NCBI RefSeq assembly: GCF_025490915.1
Contig: NZ_JANQBA010000001.1
Location: 124,001-188,000 of the forward strand
DNA: 64,000 bases
Direction of reading: 5' to 3'
Source of the DNA: Lacticaseibacillus parakribbianus
GTDB taxonomy: Bacteria; Bacillota; Bacilli; Lactobacillales; Lactobacillaceae
The notes under the pieces were generated by a model. The model made no database searches. It saw nothing but the letters and a program-made list of their open reading frames with translations, and was not told where the DNA came from. Below, piece by piece: positions 1 through 10,005 of this stretch. A program made the position numbers and the translations under genes. Position 1 is the first letter of the stretch, and each line of letters begins with the position of its first letter.

Positions 1-1
1 G

Positions 2-787
2 GCTAACGGCGGCTTCACCAACTTCAACGCCGTCGACGAGCTGGATGTGCAGACCTACCTCGGCAGCCTCGCCGAGCGCGACTTGGCCCGGGCCAGCGTG
101 GCCCGGAAGCTGTCATCCCTGCGCAGTTTTTACCGCTACTTGATTCGGGTGGGTGAGGCCAAGGTCGACCCCTTCGAGGCGGTGGAAACGCGCAAGAGCC
201 ACCACCACCTGCCCGATTTCTTCTACGAGGCGGAGATTCAGGAGCTGTTCGCCGCGGTAGCCGGGCCGACGCCGCTGGATCAGCGCAATCAGGCGCTGCT
301 CGAGGTGCTGTACGGCACCGGCATCCGGGTCAGCGAATGCGCCAACCTCACGCTGGATCAGCTGGACTTTGACCTTGAGCTGATGCTGGTTCACGGCAAG
401 GGGAACAAGGACCGCTACGTGCCCTTCGGCGGCTACTGCAAAAAGGCCTTGCTGCGCTACCTGGACGACGGCCGGCCGACGCTCATGGCCAAGCTCGACC
501 GGGTTCACGACCGCGTGTTCGTCAGCCAGCACGGCCGCCCGATCACGTCTCGGGGCATCGAGTACGTGCTGGATCAGGTGGTCCAAAAAACCAGCCTGAC
601 CGGCGGCATTCACCCGCACATGCTGCGGCACAGTTTTGCCACCCACATGCTCGACCACGGCGCCGACCTGCGAACCGTCCAGGAGCTTTTGGGTCACGCC
701 AGCCTTTCCACCACGCAGATTTACACGCACATGACCACTGCCCACCTCAAGGCGGATTACCTGAAGCACTTTACCGAGCATAATTAG
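2..787 (+). CDS. xerC: Tyrosine recombinase XerC (CodV type), 5' end outside window
   Basis: The reading frame is open from base 2, so the true start lies upstream; 261 residues are visible against about 300 for the family. The C-terminal catalytic domain is complete: GTGIRVSE carries the first active arginine, HPHMLRHSF the H-x-L-R-H box, LLGHASLSTTQIYTH the GH pair and the nucleophilic tyrosine. XerC acts with XerD to resolve chromosome dimers at dif; a dif-like site sits about 16 kb downstream. The next genes are hslV and hslU, the arrangement of the Bacillus codV-clpQ-clpY cluster, which argues for this Xer paralogue rather than XerD or a phage integrase. Confidence 0.93.
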   Translation, partial: ANGGFTNFNAVDELDVQTYLGSLAERDLARASVARKLSSLRSFYRYLIRVGEAKVDPFEAVETRKSHHHLPDFFYEAEIQELFAAVAGPTPLDQRNQALLEVLYGTGIRVSECANLTLDQLDFDLELMLVHGKGNKDRYVPFGGYCKKALLRYLDDGRPTLMAKLDRVHDRVFVSQHGRPITSRGIEYVLDQVVQKTSLTGGIHPHMLRHSFATHMLDHGADLRTVQELLGHASLSTTQIYTHMTTAHLKADYLKHFTEHN

Positions 788-819
788 GGCCAGGGGCTGA
801 GGTACAACCCGTGCCGGCC

Positions 820-828
820 TGCTAAACT
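820..828 (+). promoter_or_regulatory. Possible extended -10 element upstream of hslV
   Basis: TGCTAAACT fits a TGn-extended -10 hexamer about 37 bases before the hslV start. No convincing -35 hexamer is seen, and hslVU may also be read from the xerC transcript, so this is tentative. Confidence 0.3.
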
Positions 829-865
829 AGGCATTAGTCAAATTTGGTCAAAAAGGAGTCTAAAC

Positions 866-1387
866 ATGACAACAATCGCAGCAGTACGCAAGAACGGCCA
901 CACCGCCATCGCCGGTGATGGTCAGGTCACCCTCGGCGAGAAGGTGATTATGAAGGGCAACGCGCAGAAGGTTCGGCGCATTTATGACGGCAAAGTTGTG
1001 ATTGGGTTTGCCGGCGGCGTCGCCGATGCCTTCACCCTGCAGGAGTGGTTCGAAAAAAAGCTGGAGAACCACGCCGGCAACCTGCGCCGCGCGGCAGTCG
1101 CTCTGGCCCAGGACTGGCGCAAGGACCCGACGCTTCAAAAGCTTGAGGCGATGATGATCGTGATGGATGAGTCCGACCTGCTTTTGGTCTCCGGCTCCGG
1201 CGAGGTGATCGATCCCGATGATGACGTCGTCGCAATCGGCTCCGGTGGTAACTACGCCCAGGCCGCGGCGATGGCCATGATTCAGCACACCGACATGGCC
1301 GCCGCCGACATCGCCAAGGCCGCCATCGACATCGCGGGGTCGATTGACATTTTCACCAACCACAACATCCGCGTCGAATCCTTCTAG
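866..1387 (+). CDS. hslV: ATP-dependent protease proteolytic subunit HslV (ClpQ)
   Basis: Encodes the peptidase ring of the cytoplasmic HslUV protease, which degrades misfolded proteins unfolded by HslU. At 173 residues it has the usual length. The sequence starts M-T-T, so removal of Met leaves the N-terminal threonine nucleophile; the following AGDGQVTLG and the G-F-A-G-G motif are typical. AAGGAG lies a suitable distance before the ATG. hslU follows after 9 bases with its own strong AGGAGG site, so the two are co-transcribed. Confidence 0.95.
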   Translation: MTTIAAVRKNGHTAIAGDGQVTLGEKVIMKGNAQKVRRIYDGKVVIGFAGGVADAFTLQEWFEKKLENHAGNLRRAAVALAQDWRKDPTLQKLEAMMIVMDESDLLLVSGSGEVIDPDDDVVAIGSGGNYAQAAAMAMIQHTDMAAADIAKAAIDIAGSIDIFTNHNIRVESF

Positions 1388-1396
1388 GAGGCCCTT

Positions 1397-2797
1397 ATGA
1401 CTAAAACACCCAAGCAGATTGTCGAAGCACTCGATCAGTACGTCATCGGGCAAAGCGAGGCCAAACGCGCCGTCGCCGTGGCGCTGTACAACCGCTACCG
1501 GCGCATGCAGCTTTCGGCCCAGATGCAACAAGACATCACCCCGAAGAACCTGCTGATGATCGGCCCCACCGGGGTCGGTAAAACCGAAATCGCCCGGCGG
1601 TTGGCCAAAATTGTCAACGCGCCGTTCGTCAAGGTCGAGGCCACCAAGTTCACCGAGGTCGGCTACGTCGGCCGCGACGTGGAGTCGATGGTGCGTGACC
1701 TCGCCGATGTCGCGGTGGCGATGCAGGAGCAGGCCGCCTTCAGCAAGGTTCGCGGCCGCGCCGAGCGCGAGGCAAACAAGCGGCTGGTGCGGCTGTTGGT
1801 GCCGGCCATCAAGAAGGAAAAGAAGTCGACCAACCCGATGGCCGACATGATGAGCATGCTCCAAAACCTTCAAAGCGGCGCGGATCCACAGCCGCAGGCG
1901 CCGCAAGAGGAGCTAACCGACGAGATTCGCAACCAGCGCCTGACCGTCGCCGAGCAGCTCGACCGGGGGCTGCTTGAAGACCGCGAGCTGACCGTCGCCG
2001 TCGCCGATGAGAAAAAACCCAACGGCGGCAACGACATGTACGGCCAGATGGGTATCGACCTCAGCGAGACGCTGGGCGCGATGATGCCCAAAAAGCGCGT
2101 CGAACGCACGATGACCGTCAAGGAGGCGCGTGAGGTCTTCATCCGCGAGGAAAGCGATAAGCTGGTTAACCACGCAGACATTTACCACGACGCGATTGAG
2201 GCGGCGGAGAACAACGGCATCATCTTCATCGACGAAATCGATAAGATCGCCGCCGGCGACAAGCACAACTCCGGTGAGGTCTCGCGCGAAGGCGTTCAGC
2301 GCGACATTTTGCCGATTGTCGAAGGCTCTCAGGTGTCGACCAAGTACGGTCCGCTGAACACGGACCACGTGCTGTTCATCGGCTCCGGGGCCTTTGCCAC
2401 CGCCAAGCCTTCCGACCTGATTGCCGAGCTGCAGGGCCGCTTTCCAATTCGCGTCGAGCTCAAGGACCTGACGCAAGACGATTTTGTTCGCATTCTCACC
2501 GAGCCGGACAACGCCTTGGTCAAGCAGTACATCGCGTTGATTCGCACCGATGGGGTGAAGCTGACCTTCACCAAGGAGGCGATCGAGCGCATCGCCGCCA
2601 TTGCGATTCGCGTCAACCACGACACTGACAACATCGGGGCCCGGCGGCTGGCCACCATCCTCGAGAAGCTGCTCGAAGACGTGCTGTACGAGGGTCCGGA
2701 CATGCAGATGGGGGACATCACCGTGACGGAGAAGTACGTCAACGACAAGGTCGGCAACATTGCGGCCGACAAGGACATGACCCGCTTCATCCTGTAA
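1397..2797 (+). CDS. hslU: HslUV protease ATPase subunit HslU (ClpY)
   Basis: AAA+ unfoldase that feeds substrates to HslV. The Walker A motif GPTGVGKT is at about residues 56-63 and the Walker B IIFIDEID at about residue 275; the intermediate domain lies between them (about 110-240) and the C-terminal sensor/docking region ends in RFIL, the tail that inserts into HslV. Length (466 residues) is normal. AGGAGG precedes the ATG by 7 bases. A rho-independent terminator follows directly. In many relatives codY comes next; here it does not. Confidence 0.96.
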   Translation: MTKTPKQIVEALDQYVIGQSEAKRAVAVALYNRYRRMQLSAQMQQDITPKNLLMIGPTGVGKTEIARRLAKIVNAPFVKVEATKFTEVGYVGRDVESMVRDLADVAVAMQEQAAFSKVRGRAEREANKRLVRLLVPAIKKEKKSTNPMADMMSMLQNLQSGADPQPQAPQEELTDEIRNQRLTVAEQLDRGLLEDRELTVAVADEKKPNGGNDMYGQMGIDLSETLGAMMPKKRVERTMTVKEAREVFIREESDKLVNHADIYHDAIEAAENNGIIFIDEIDKIAAGDKHNSGEVSREGVQRDILPIVEGSQVSTKYGPLNTDHVLFIGSGAFATAKPSDLIAELQGRFPIRVELKDLTQDDFVRILTEPDNALVKQYIALIRTDGVKLTFTKEAIERIAAIAIRVNHDTDNIGARRLATILEKLLEDVLYEGPDMQMGDITVTEKYVNDKVGNIAADKDMTRFIL

Positions 2798-2803
2798 GCC
2801 AGA

Positions 2804-2830
2804 ACCGTCGCCTTCGGGTGGCGGTTTTTT
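2804..2830 (+). terminator. Rho-independent terminator after hslU
   Basis: ACCGTCGCC and GGTGGCGGT form a stem around a TTCG tetraloop, followed by six T residues. Confidence 0.85.
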
Positions 2831-2849
2831 GGTGCCTGAGGCCGCCCGG

Positions 2850-2878
2850 TTGAATGAAAAGCGCTGTCATGGTATAAA
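2850..2878 (+). promoter_or_regulatory. Promoter of the aldose epimerase gene
   Basis: TTGAAT and TATAAA with a 17-base spacer, about 60 bases before the start codon and just after the hslU terminator, so the gene begins a new transcript. Confidence 0.6.
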
Positions 2879-2941
2879 AGAGAGGCACGGCCGCCCGGTT
2901 CGCCTGGAGGCTTAGACCTACACACAAAGGAAGATATCATC

Positions 2942-3817
2942 ATGGTAACCTTAACGAACGATTTTTTGACCGCTACGCTTGATCCGCACGGGGCGGAGCT
3001 GGTGAGCCTGGTCGATAACCACGCCAAGCACGAGTACATCTGGCAGGCCGACCCGGCCGTGTGGCAGCGCCACGCCCCGGTGCTTTTTCCCATTGTCGGG
3101 GCCTTGAAGGACAAGACCTATCGCTACGCCGGCCAGGAATACCACATGGGGCAGCACGGCTTTGCGCGTGATCTGACCTTCGCCGTCGTGGCCCAGACCG
3201 AAACAAGGGTCACCTTTGAGCTGACCGACACGGCAACGACACGCGCCATCTACCCGTTTGCCTTCAAGTTTCAGATCACCTTCACGCTTGAAAACAACAC
3301 GCTGAGCGTGGCCTATCACGTCCAAAACCCGGCCCAAGACGCACCGCTGTACTTCTCCGTCGGCGGTCACCCGGGTTTTGTGGTGCCGATGACCGAAGAC
3401 ACCGCCTTCACCGATTACTACCTGTCCTTTGCCCCACGCAAGTCCCGGGTTCAGATTCCGCTGGCCGGCGGCGCCATCGATTACGCCCACCGGACGCTGG
3501 CTGCCACGGACACCAACCTGCAGCTGGACCGCGAGTTCTTCAAGAACGACGCGGCGATTTACCAGCTGACCGGTAAGAACACCTTCTCGATTCGCTCCGA
3601 GAAAACCACGCGCGGGGTTGACCTGACCGTCACCGACGCCCAGTTCATGGGGGTGTGGAGCCCGTACACCGACGCCGCAACCTTTGTGTGTCTCGAGCCT
3701 TGGTGGGGCATTGCTGACACCACCGACACGAATCAGGAGCTGACCGACAAGCTGGGCATCAACCGCCTGGCGCCGGGCGAGACCTTCGACCACGGCTACG
3801 ACATCACGATTCACTGA
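2942..3817 (+). CDS. Aldose 1-epimerase family protein (LacX/GalM-like)
   Basis: Predicted cytoplasmic sugar mutarotase-like enzyme of 291 residues, the single-domain beta-sandwich size of the LacX/YeaD branch. Features seen are HAPVLFPIVG near residue 40, the GQHGFARD segment around residue 72 with a candidate catalytic histidine, the SVGGHPGF motif near residue 140 and the C-terminal CLEPWWG segment. AAAGGA precedes the ATG. It is a single-gene unit between its own promoter and a bidirectional terminator. The substrate cannot be read from the sequence; hexose or hexose-phosphate is likely. Confidence 0.85.
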   Translation: MVTLTNDFLTATLDPHGAELVSLVDNHAKHEYIWQADPAVWQRHAPVLFPIVGALKDKTYRYAGQEYHMGQHGFARDLTFAVVAQTETRVTFELTDTATTRAIYPFAFKFQITFTLENNTLSVAYHVQNPAQDAPLYFSVGGHPGFVVPMTEDTAFTDYYLSFAPRKSRVQIPLAGGAIDYAHRTLAATDTNLQLDREFFKNDAAIYQLTGKNTFSIRSEKTTRGVDLTVTDAQFMGVWSPYTDAATFVCLEPWWGIADTTDTNQELTDKLGINRLAPGETFDHGYDITIH

Positions 3818-3820
3818 ACA

Positions 3821-3848
3821 AAAAAATCACCCCGCGGGGTGATTTTTT
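3821..3848. terminator. Bidirectional terminator between the epimerase gene and plsY
   Basis: A perfect palindrome built on ATCACCCC and GGGGTGAT, flanked by A6 on one side and T6 on the other, serves the two convergent genes. Confidence 0.9.
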
Positions 3849-3858
3849 AGTGGCTGGG

Positions 3859-4482
3859 TTATTTGGCCTGACGCCTGCGTCGCAGGATCTGACCGAGGCC
3901 GAAGGGCACCATGTTCTCCTTGCCGGCCTTGATTCGCGCGAAATTGTCCTTGTGACGAATCATGAACAGCACCCAGATGCCAAAGCAGACCACCGTCAGC
4001 GGCCAGTCATGCATGAACAAGGAGCCGATGGTGACGATGGCCATACCCAGCGTCGAGGCGATGCTGACCATCGAGGTGAGCAGCACCAGTGAGATGAACA
4101 CGACGCAGGCAAAGGCGAAAAACAGCGGCGAGTAGGCCAGGCAGATGCCGGCTGAGGTGGCCACGGCTTTGCCGCCCTTGAAGCCGATGAAAATCGAAAA
4201 CGCGTGGCCGAATACCGCGGCCAGCCCGACGAGCAGCACCCACCAATGCGGTGTGATGCCAAACAGCGCCGGTAGGCTGGCCCCAAGCGTCCCCTTCAGG
4301 ATGTCCATTGCCAAGACCACCGTCCCCCCGATTGGTCCAAGCACTCGGTAGGCGTTAGTGGTGCCGATGTTGTGCGACCCGCTGGCGCGAATATCCTTGT
4401 GGAAGAAGCCGCGCCCAATCCACACGCCGCTTGGAATCGAGCCAATCAGGTAGGCGAGGACAAAACAGATTGCAAGTTTCAT
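3859..4482 (-). CDS. plsY: Glycerol-3-phosphate acyltransferase PlsY
   Basis: Integral membrane acyltransferase that moves an acyl group from acyl-phosphate to glycerol 3-phosphate, the first step of phospholipid synthesis. The 207 residues include several hydrophobic spans and the three family motifs: YLIGSIPSG at the N terminus, GSHNIGTTNAYR around residues 35-46, and the FIGFKGGKAVAT segment near residue 100. The start overlaps the end of the upstream acetyltransferase gene by 4 bases (ATGA), so the two are translationally coupled. plsY beside parEC is a common Lactobacillales arrangement. Confidence 0.95.
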   Translation of the reverse strand: MKLAICFVLAYLIGSIPSGVWIGRGFFHKDIRASGSHNIGTTNAYRVLGPIGGTVVLAMDILKGTLGASLPALFGITPHWWVLLVGLAAVFGHAFSIFIGFKGGKAVATSAGICLAYSPLFFAFACVVFISLVLLTSMVSIASTLGMAIVTIGSLFMHDWPLTVVCFGIWVLFMIRHKDNFARIKAGKENMVPFGLGQILRRRRQAK

Positions 4483-5069
4483 GATTCAGGTCCTTTCTGG
4501 TGGAACACGGCCGCGTCAAGCCGCATTGTGATGCTGGCCCGGGGGTGGCCATCGAGCATCAGGTCGCCTTCGATGCGCCCGGTGTCGACAAAGCCCAGCT
4601 TGTGGTAGACGTGCTGGGCTCGGGGGTTGAAGTCAAAGGCGTCAAGCGTCAGAGCGGCCAACCCAAGCGGTCCAAAGGCGTAAGCACAGGCCAGGTGCAG
4701 CGCCTCATAGCCACTGCCTTGTCCGGTGGCGTCATCGGCGATCAGCACACGCAGGTTGCAGCTGTTGGCCGCCGCGTCGTACTGGTTAAGGACCACCTCA
4801 CCGATCACTTGCGCGTCAAGGACGACCGCCCAGTCGAGGCGACCGTCTGCCTGGCTGCGGGTGGCGTACCAGTCGGTGATGCGCCGCCGCTCCTCGGTAC
4901 TCGCCACGAAGCGTTCGGCGGCTTTGGGCCAGTGACTCAAGGCGCCGGTGTAAAGGTTGACCATGGGCTGGCTCAGAATCTCAAGCATTCGCGGTGCATC
5001 GGCCGCGGTGAAGGCTCGAAGCGAGAGCCGCGGTCCCCCAAGTGTCGGTTTGATGAGGAAGTTAGCCAT
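4479..5069 (-). CDS. GNAT family N-acetyltransferase (RimJ/RimL-like)
   Basis: 196 residues. The N terminus (PRLSLRAFTAADAPRM) and the late ARGNPR-like FNPRAQHVYHKLGF motif are typical of RimJ/RimL-type acetyltransferases, which use acetyl-CoA on protein N termini or small amines. The acetyl-CoA loop is represented by TGQGSGYEAL near residue 115. The ATG is preceded by AAAGGAG. It is translationally coupled to plsY. The substrate is unknown; ribosomal or antibiotic acetylation cannot be inferred. Confidence 0.8.
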   Translation of the reverse strand: MANFLIKPTLGGPRLSLRAFTAADAPRMLEILSQPMVNLYTGALSHWPKAAERFVASTEERRRITDWYATRSQADGRLDWAVVLDAQVIGEVVLNQYDAAANSCNLRVLIADDATGQGSGYEALHLACAYAFGPLGLAALTLDAFDFNPRAQHVYHKLGFVDTGRIEGDLMLDGHPRASITMRLDAAVFHQKGPES

Positions 5070-5098
5070 CGGGGTACTCCTTTCGTCTCAGTTCCTCC

Positions 5099-5127
5099 AG
5101 TTTACCATTTTTTGACGGATGGCGAAA
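5099..5127 (-). promoter_or_regulatory. Likely promoter of the acetyltransferase-plsY transcript
   Basis: On the minus strand TTTCGC and TAAACT stand 17 bases apart. The element overlaps the divergent parE promoter, so the two transcripts may compete for polymerase. Confidence 0.35.
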
Positions 5128-5140
5128 TGACGCGTAGAAT
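5112..5140 (+). promoter_or_regulatory. Promoter of parE-parC
   Basis: TTGACG and TAGAAT with a 17-base spacer. It implies a leader of about 110 bases before the parE start; no attenuator was recognised in it. Confidence 0.6.
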
Positions 5141-5257
5141 AGATGCCTTGAACAGGCGTTCGGGTTACGACCACCGGCCACTGGCGGCAAAAAAGCTTTC
5201 ATTCCGGCGGTTGGCTGGTGTATTGTAGTGAGAGTTAGATTCAAAAAGGAGCACATC

Positions 5258-7270
<2,013 letters not shown>

Positions 7271-7272
7271 GC

Positions 7273-9720
7273 ATGGCTAACCAGATTCAAGACATGACGC
7301 TTGAAGACGTCATGGGCGAACGCTTCGGCCGCTATTCGAAGTACATCATCCAAGAACGCGCGTTGCCCGATGTGCGAGACGGCCTCAAGCCCGTGCAGCG
7401 GCGCATTCTTTACGCGATGAACCAGGATGGCAACACCTTTGACAAGGGGTTTCGCAAGTCGGCCAAGTCCGTCGGGAACGTCATGGGTAACTTTCACCCG
7501 CACGGCGACTCGTCGATTTACGAGGCGATGGTGCGGCTGTCTCAGGACTGGAAGCTGCGCGAACCGCTGATTGAGATGCACGGCAACAACGGCTCAATGG
7601 ATGGTGATCCACCGGCCGCCATGCGTTACACTGAAGCCCGGCTGTCCAAAATCGCCGGTGAGCTGCTCAAAGACATCGACAAGGGCACCGTCGACATGGT
7701 ACTGAACTTCGATGACACAACCGAGGAGCCGACGGTGCTCCCAGCGGCCTTTCCCAACCTGCTGGTCAACGGTGCGACCGGGATCTCGGCCGGCTACGCG
7801 ACGGAGATTCCGCCGCACAACCTGCGCGAGGTGATCAACGCCTTGTTGTACCTGATGAAGCACCCAGACGCCGCTCTCACTGACCTGATGAAATTCGTTC
7901 AGGGCCCGGATTTTCCCACCGGCGGCATCATCCAGGGCGTGGCCGGCATTCGCCAGGCCTATGAAACCGGCCGCGGCAAGATTGTGGTTCGGGCCCGGAC
8001 GCACATCGAGGACCTGCGCGGCGGCAAGCAGCAGATTGTCATCACCGAGCTGCCTTACGAGGTCAACAAGGCGCTGCTGGTCAAGAAAATCGACGAGCTG
8101 CGCCTCAACAAAAAGGTCGACGGCATCGCCGAGGTCCGAGACGAATCCGACCGCTTCGGGCTCTCCGTTGTGATTGAGCTGAAGAAGGAGGCCAATGCCG
8201 ACGGGATTTTGACCTACCTGTTCAAAAACACCGACCTGCAGATCAACTACTCCTTCAACATGGTCGCCATCGCCGACATGAAGCCTCGCCAGCTGGGGCT
8301 GGCACCGATGCTTGAGGCTTACCTCAAGCACCGCCGCGAGGTGATCACCCGTCGCACCCAGTTCGACCTCCAAAAGGCCCAGGCCAGACAGCACATCGTG
8401 GCCGGCTTGATCAAGATGCTCTCGATTCTGGATCAGGTGATCCACACCATTCGCCACAGCGCCGACAAGGCCGACGCCAAAAAGAACTTGGTCGCCCAGT
8501 ACGACTTTTCGGTGGCCCAGGCGGAAGCCATTGTGTCCCTGCAGCTTTACCGCCTGACCAACACGGACATCACGGCGCTTGAGGCGGAGGCCGCGGCCCT
8601 GGCCAAGTCAATCGCCGAGTACCAGGAAATCCTGGCCAACCCAACCGCCCGAGACGCCGTCATCGAACAGGAGCTCGCCGCCATCGCCAAGACTTACGGC
8701 AACGACCGCAGCTCGAGCATCGAATCGGAAATCGAAACCCTCGAGGTCGACACCACCGTGGTGGTCGCAGACGAGCGCGTGATGGTGCTGGTGTCGCGCG
8801 ACGGCTACTTGAAGCGCAGCTCGCTGCGCAGCTTCCAGGCGGTGGCCGCGGCCGACAACGGACTCAAGGCCAACGACTTTTCGCTATTCGAACAGGAAAT
8901 GAGCACCTTGGATCACCTGTACATTTTCACCAGCGCCGGCAACGTCGTCTACCGCCCGGTTCACGAAATCGCCGACCAGCGCTGGAAAGACGCCGGCGAG
9001 CACCTGAGTCAAACCGTCGGCATTGACCCCAATGAGCACGTGGTGGCCGCCTTTGGCCTCCAGAGTCTGGACACACCGGGCAACTTCGTCTTGGGCTCAA
9101 CCGACGGCTACATCAAGCAAGTGGCCCTGGCCGACCTGCAGCCGCAGCGCAACTACAAGAGCCGGCCGATGGTGGCCATGAAGCTCAAGGCCACGACCGC
9201 GACGGTGACAGATGTCTACTTCGTGGCGCCGGACAGCCAGCAGACCGTCTTTGTGGCGACCAATCGCGCCTACGGTCAGCAGTTCCCGCTGGCCGAGGTC
9301 AGCCTGATCGGGGCCCGGGCGACCGGTGTCAAGAGCATGGACCTCAAAGACGGCGACCAAGTCGTGAATTACATTTTAGCCAACGATCCCGAACAAACCG
9401 AGGTCGGCATCGTGACCCAGCGCGGCGCCTTCAAGAAGATGAAGCTCAAGGAGATGGGGTTGGGGACCCGGGCAAGGCGCGGCCTGATGATTCTGCGCGA
9501 GCTCAAGCGCGATCCGCACCGCATCGTCGCCATGCGTGAGGTGAAGCCGGACACGCTGCTACAGGTCCTGACCGCAACCGACCAAGTCTGTGAAATTCGC
9601 CCGGCCGATTATCCGGCAGGGGACCGTTACTCCAACGGTTCTTTTGTTATCGACACGGACGTTGATGGCAAGCCGGTCTATGTCCATCAAACCCAGGTAC
9701 CGACCCCACCAACGGACTGA
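7273..9720 (+). CDS. parC: DNA topoisomerase IV subunit A (ParC)
   Basis: DNA cleavage and religation subunit, 815 residues. The N-terminal winged-helix region holds RALPDVRDGLKPVQRRILYAM; the catalytic tyrosine is in AMRYTEARLS near residue 118. The quinolone-determining segment reads HPHGDSSIYEAM, the serine and glutamate of susceptible strains. The C-terminal half is the beta-pinwheel DNA-wrapping domain. The ATG at 7273 is preferred over the in-frame GTG at 7267 because of its spacing from the GAAAGGAAA site. It is co-transcribed with parE. No clear terminator follows. Confidence 0.94.
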   Translation: MANQIQDMTLEDVMGERFGRYSKYIIQERALPDVRDGLKPVQRRILYAMNQDGNTFDKGFRKSAKSVGNVMGNFHPHGDSSIYEAMVRLSQDWKLREPLIEMHGNNGSMDGDPPAAMRYTEARLSKIAGELLKDIDKGTVDMVLNFDDTTEEPTVLPAAFPNLLVNGATGISAGYATEIPPHNLREVINALLYLMKHPDAALTDLMKFVQGPDFPTGGIIQGVAGIRQAYETGRGKIVVRARTHIEDLRGGKQQIVITELPYEVNKALLVKKIDELRLNKKVDGIAEVRDESDRFGLSVVIELKKEANADGILTYLFKNTDLQINYSFNMVAIADMKPRQLGLAPMLEAYLKHRREVITRRTQFDLQKAQARQHIVAGLIKMLSILDQVIHTIRHSADKADAKKNLVAQYDFSVAQAEAIVSLQLYRLTNTDITALEAEAAALAKSIAEYQEILANPTARDAVIEQELAAIAKTYGNDRSSSIESEIETLEVDTTVVVADERVMVLVSRDGYLKRSSLRSFQAVAAADNGLKANDFSLFEQEMSTLDHLYIFTSAGNVVYRPVHEIADQRWKDAGEHLSQTVGIDPNEHVVAAFGLQSLDTPGNFVLGSTDGYIKQVALADLQPQRNYKSRPMVAMKLKATTATVTDVYFVAPDSQQTVFVATNRAYGQQFPLAEVSLIGARATGVKSMDLKDGDQVVNYILANDPEQTEVGIVTQRGAFKKMKLKEMGLGTRARRGLMILRELKRDPHRIVAMREVKPDTLLQVLTATDQVCEIRPADYPAGDRYSNGSFVIDTDVDGKPVYVHQTQVPTPPTD

Positions 9721-9929
9721 GCGGCGCCGCCGGTCTTTGTGAAAAACGTTTTCTGTTATATAACGAAATCGTCAAATCTGTACTATCACACAGTGTGCTC
9801 TCAACCGCTTACACGAGTGGCGAGGGGCACATCTTTTTTCGCTGAATTTGTGAACTATTTAGCGAACTATCGGGTCAACGTCTTGTGGCGAAAGCGATTC
9901 ATGCCCCAAAAAGACGGGAAAGAAAGTGC

Positions 9930-9957
9930 TTGCATAAGACCTGTGACGTGTTATACT
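9930..9957 (+). promoter_or_regulatory. Promoter of pflB
   Basis: TTGCAT and TATACT stand 16 bases apart (17 if CTTGCA is taken as the -35). The 285-base gap 9721-10005 is A+T-rich compared with its neighbours and holds no convincing gene. It contains partial matches to catabolite-control (cre-like, 9889-9902) and Rex-like (9736-9755) operators, none good enough to call. Confidence 0.6.
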
Positions 9958-10005
9958 AAGAATGTAAAATCTGTGATATGAAATCAACATTAGGAGGCTA
10001 CACAG

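Noticed and set aside
9736-9902. Rex and CcpA operators upstream of pflB
   Set aside because: Candidates such as TTTGTGAAAAACGTTTTCTG and CGAAAGCGATTCAT match only half of each consensus.
9739-9981. 80-codon plus-strand open frame before pflB
   Set aside because: It has no ribosome site, an atypical composition, and covers the pflB promoter; the stretch reads as a regulatory region.
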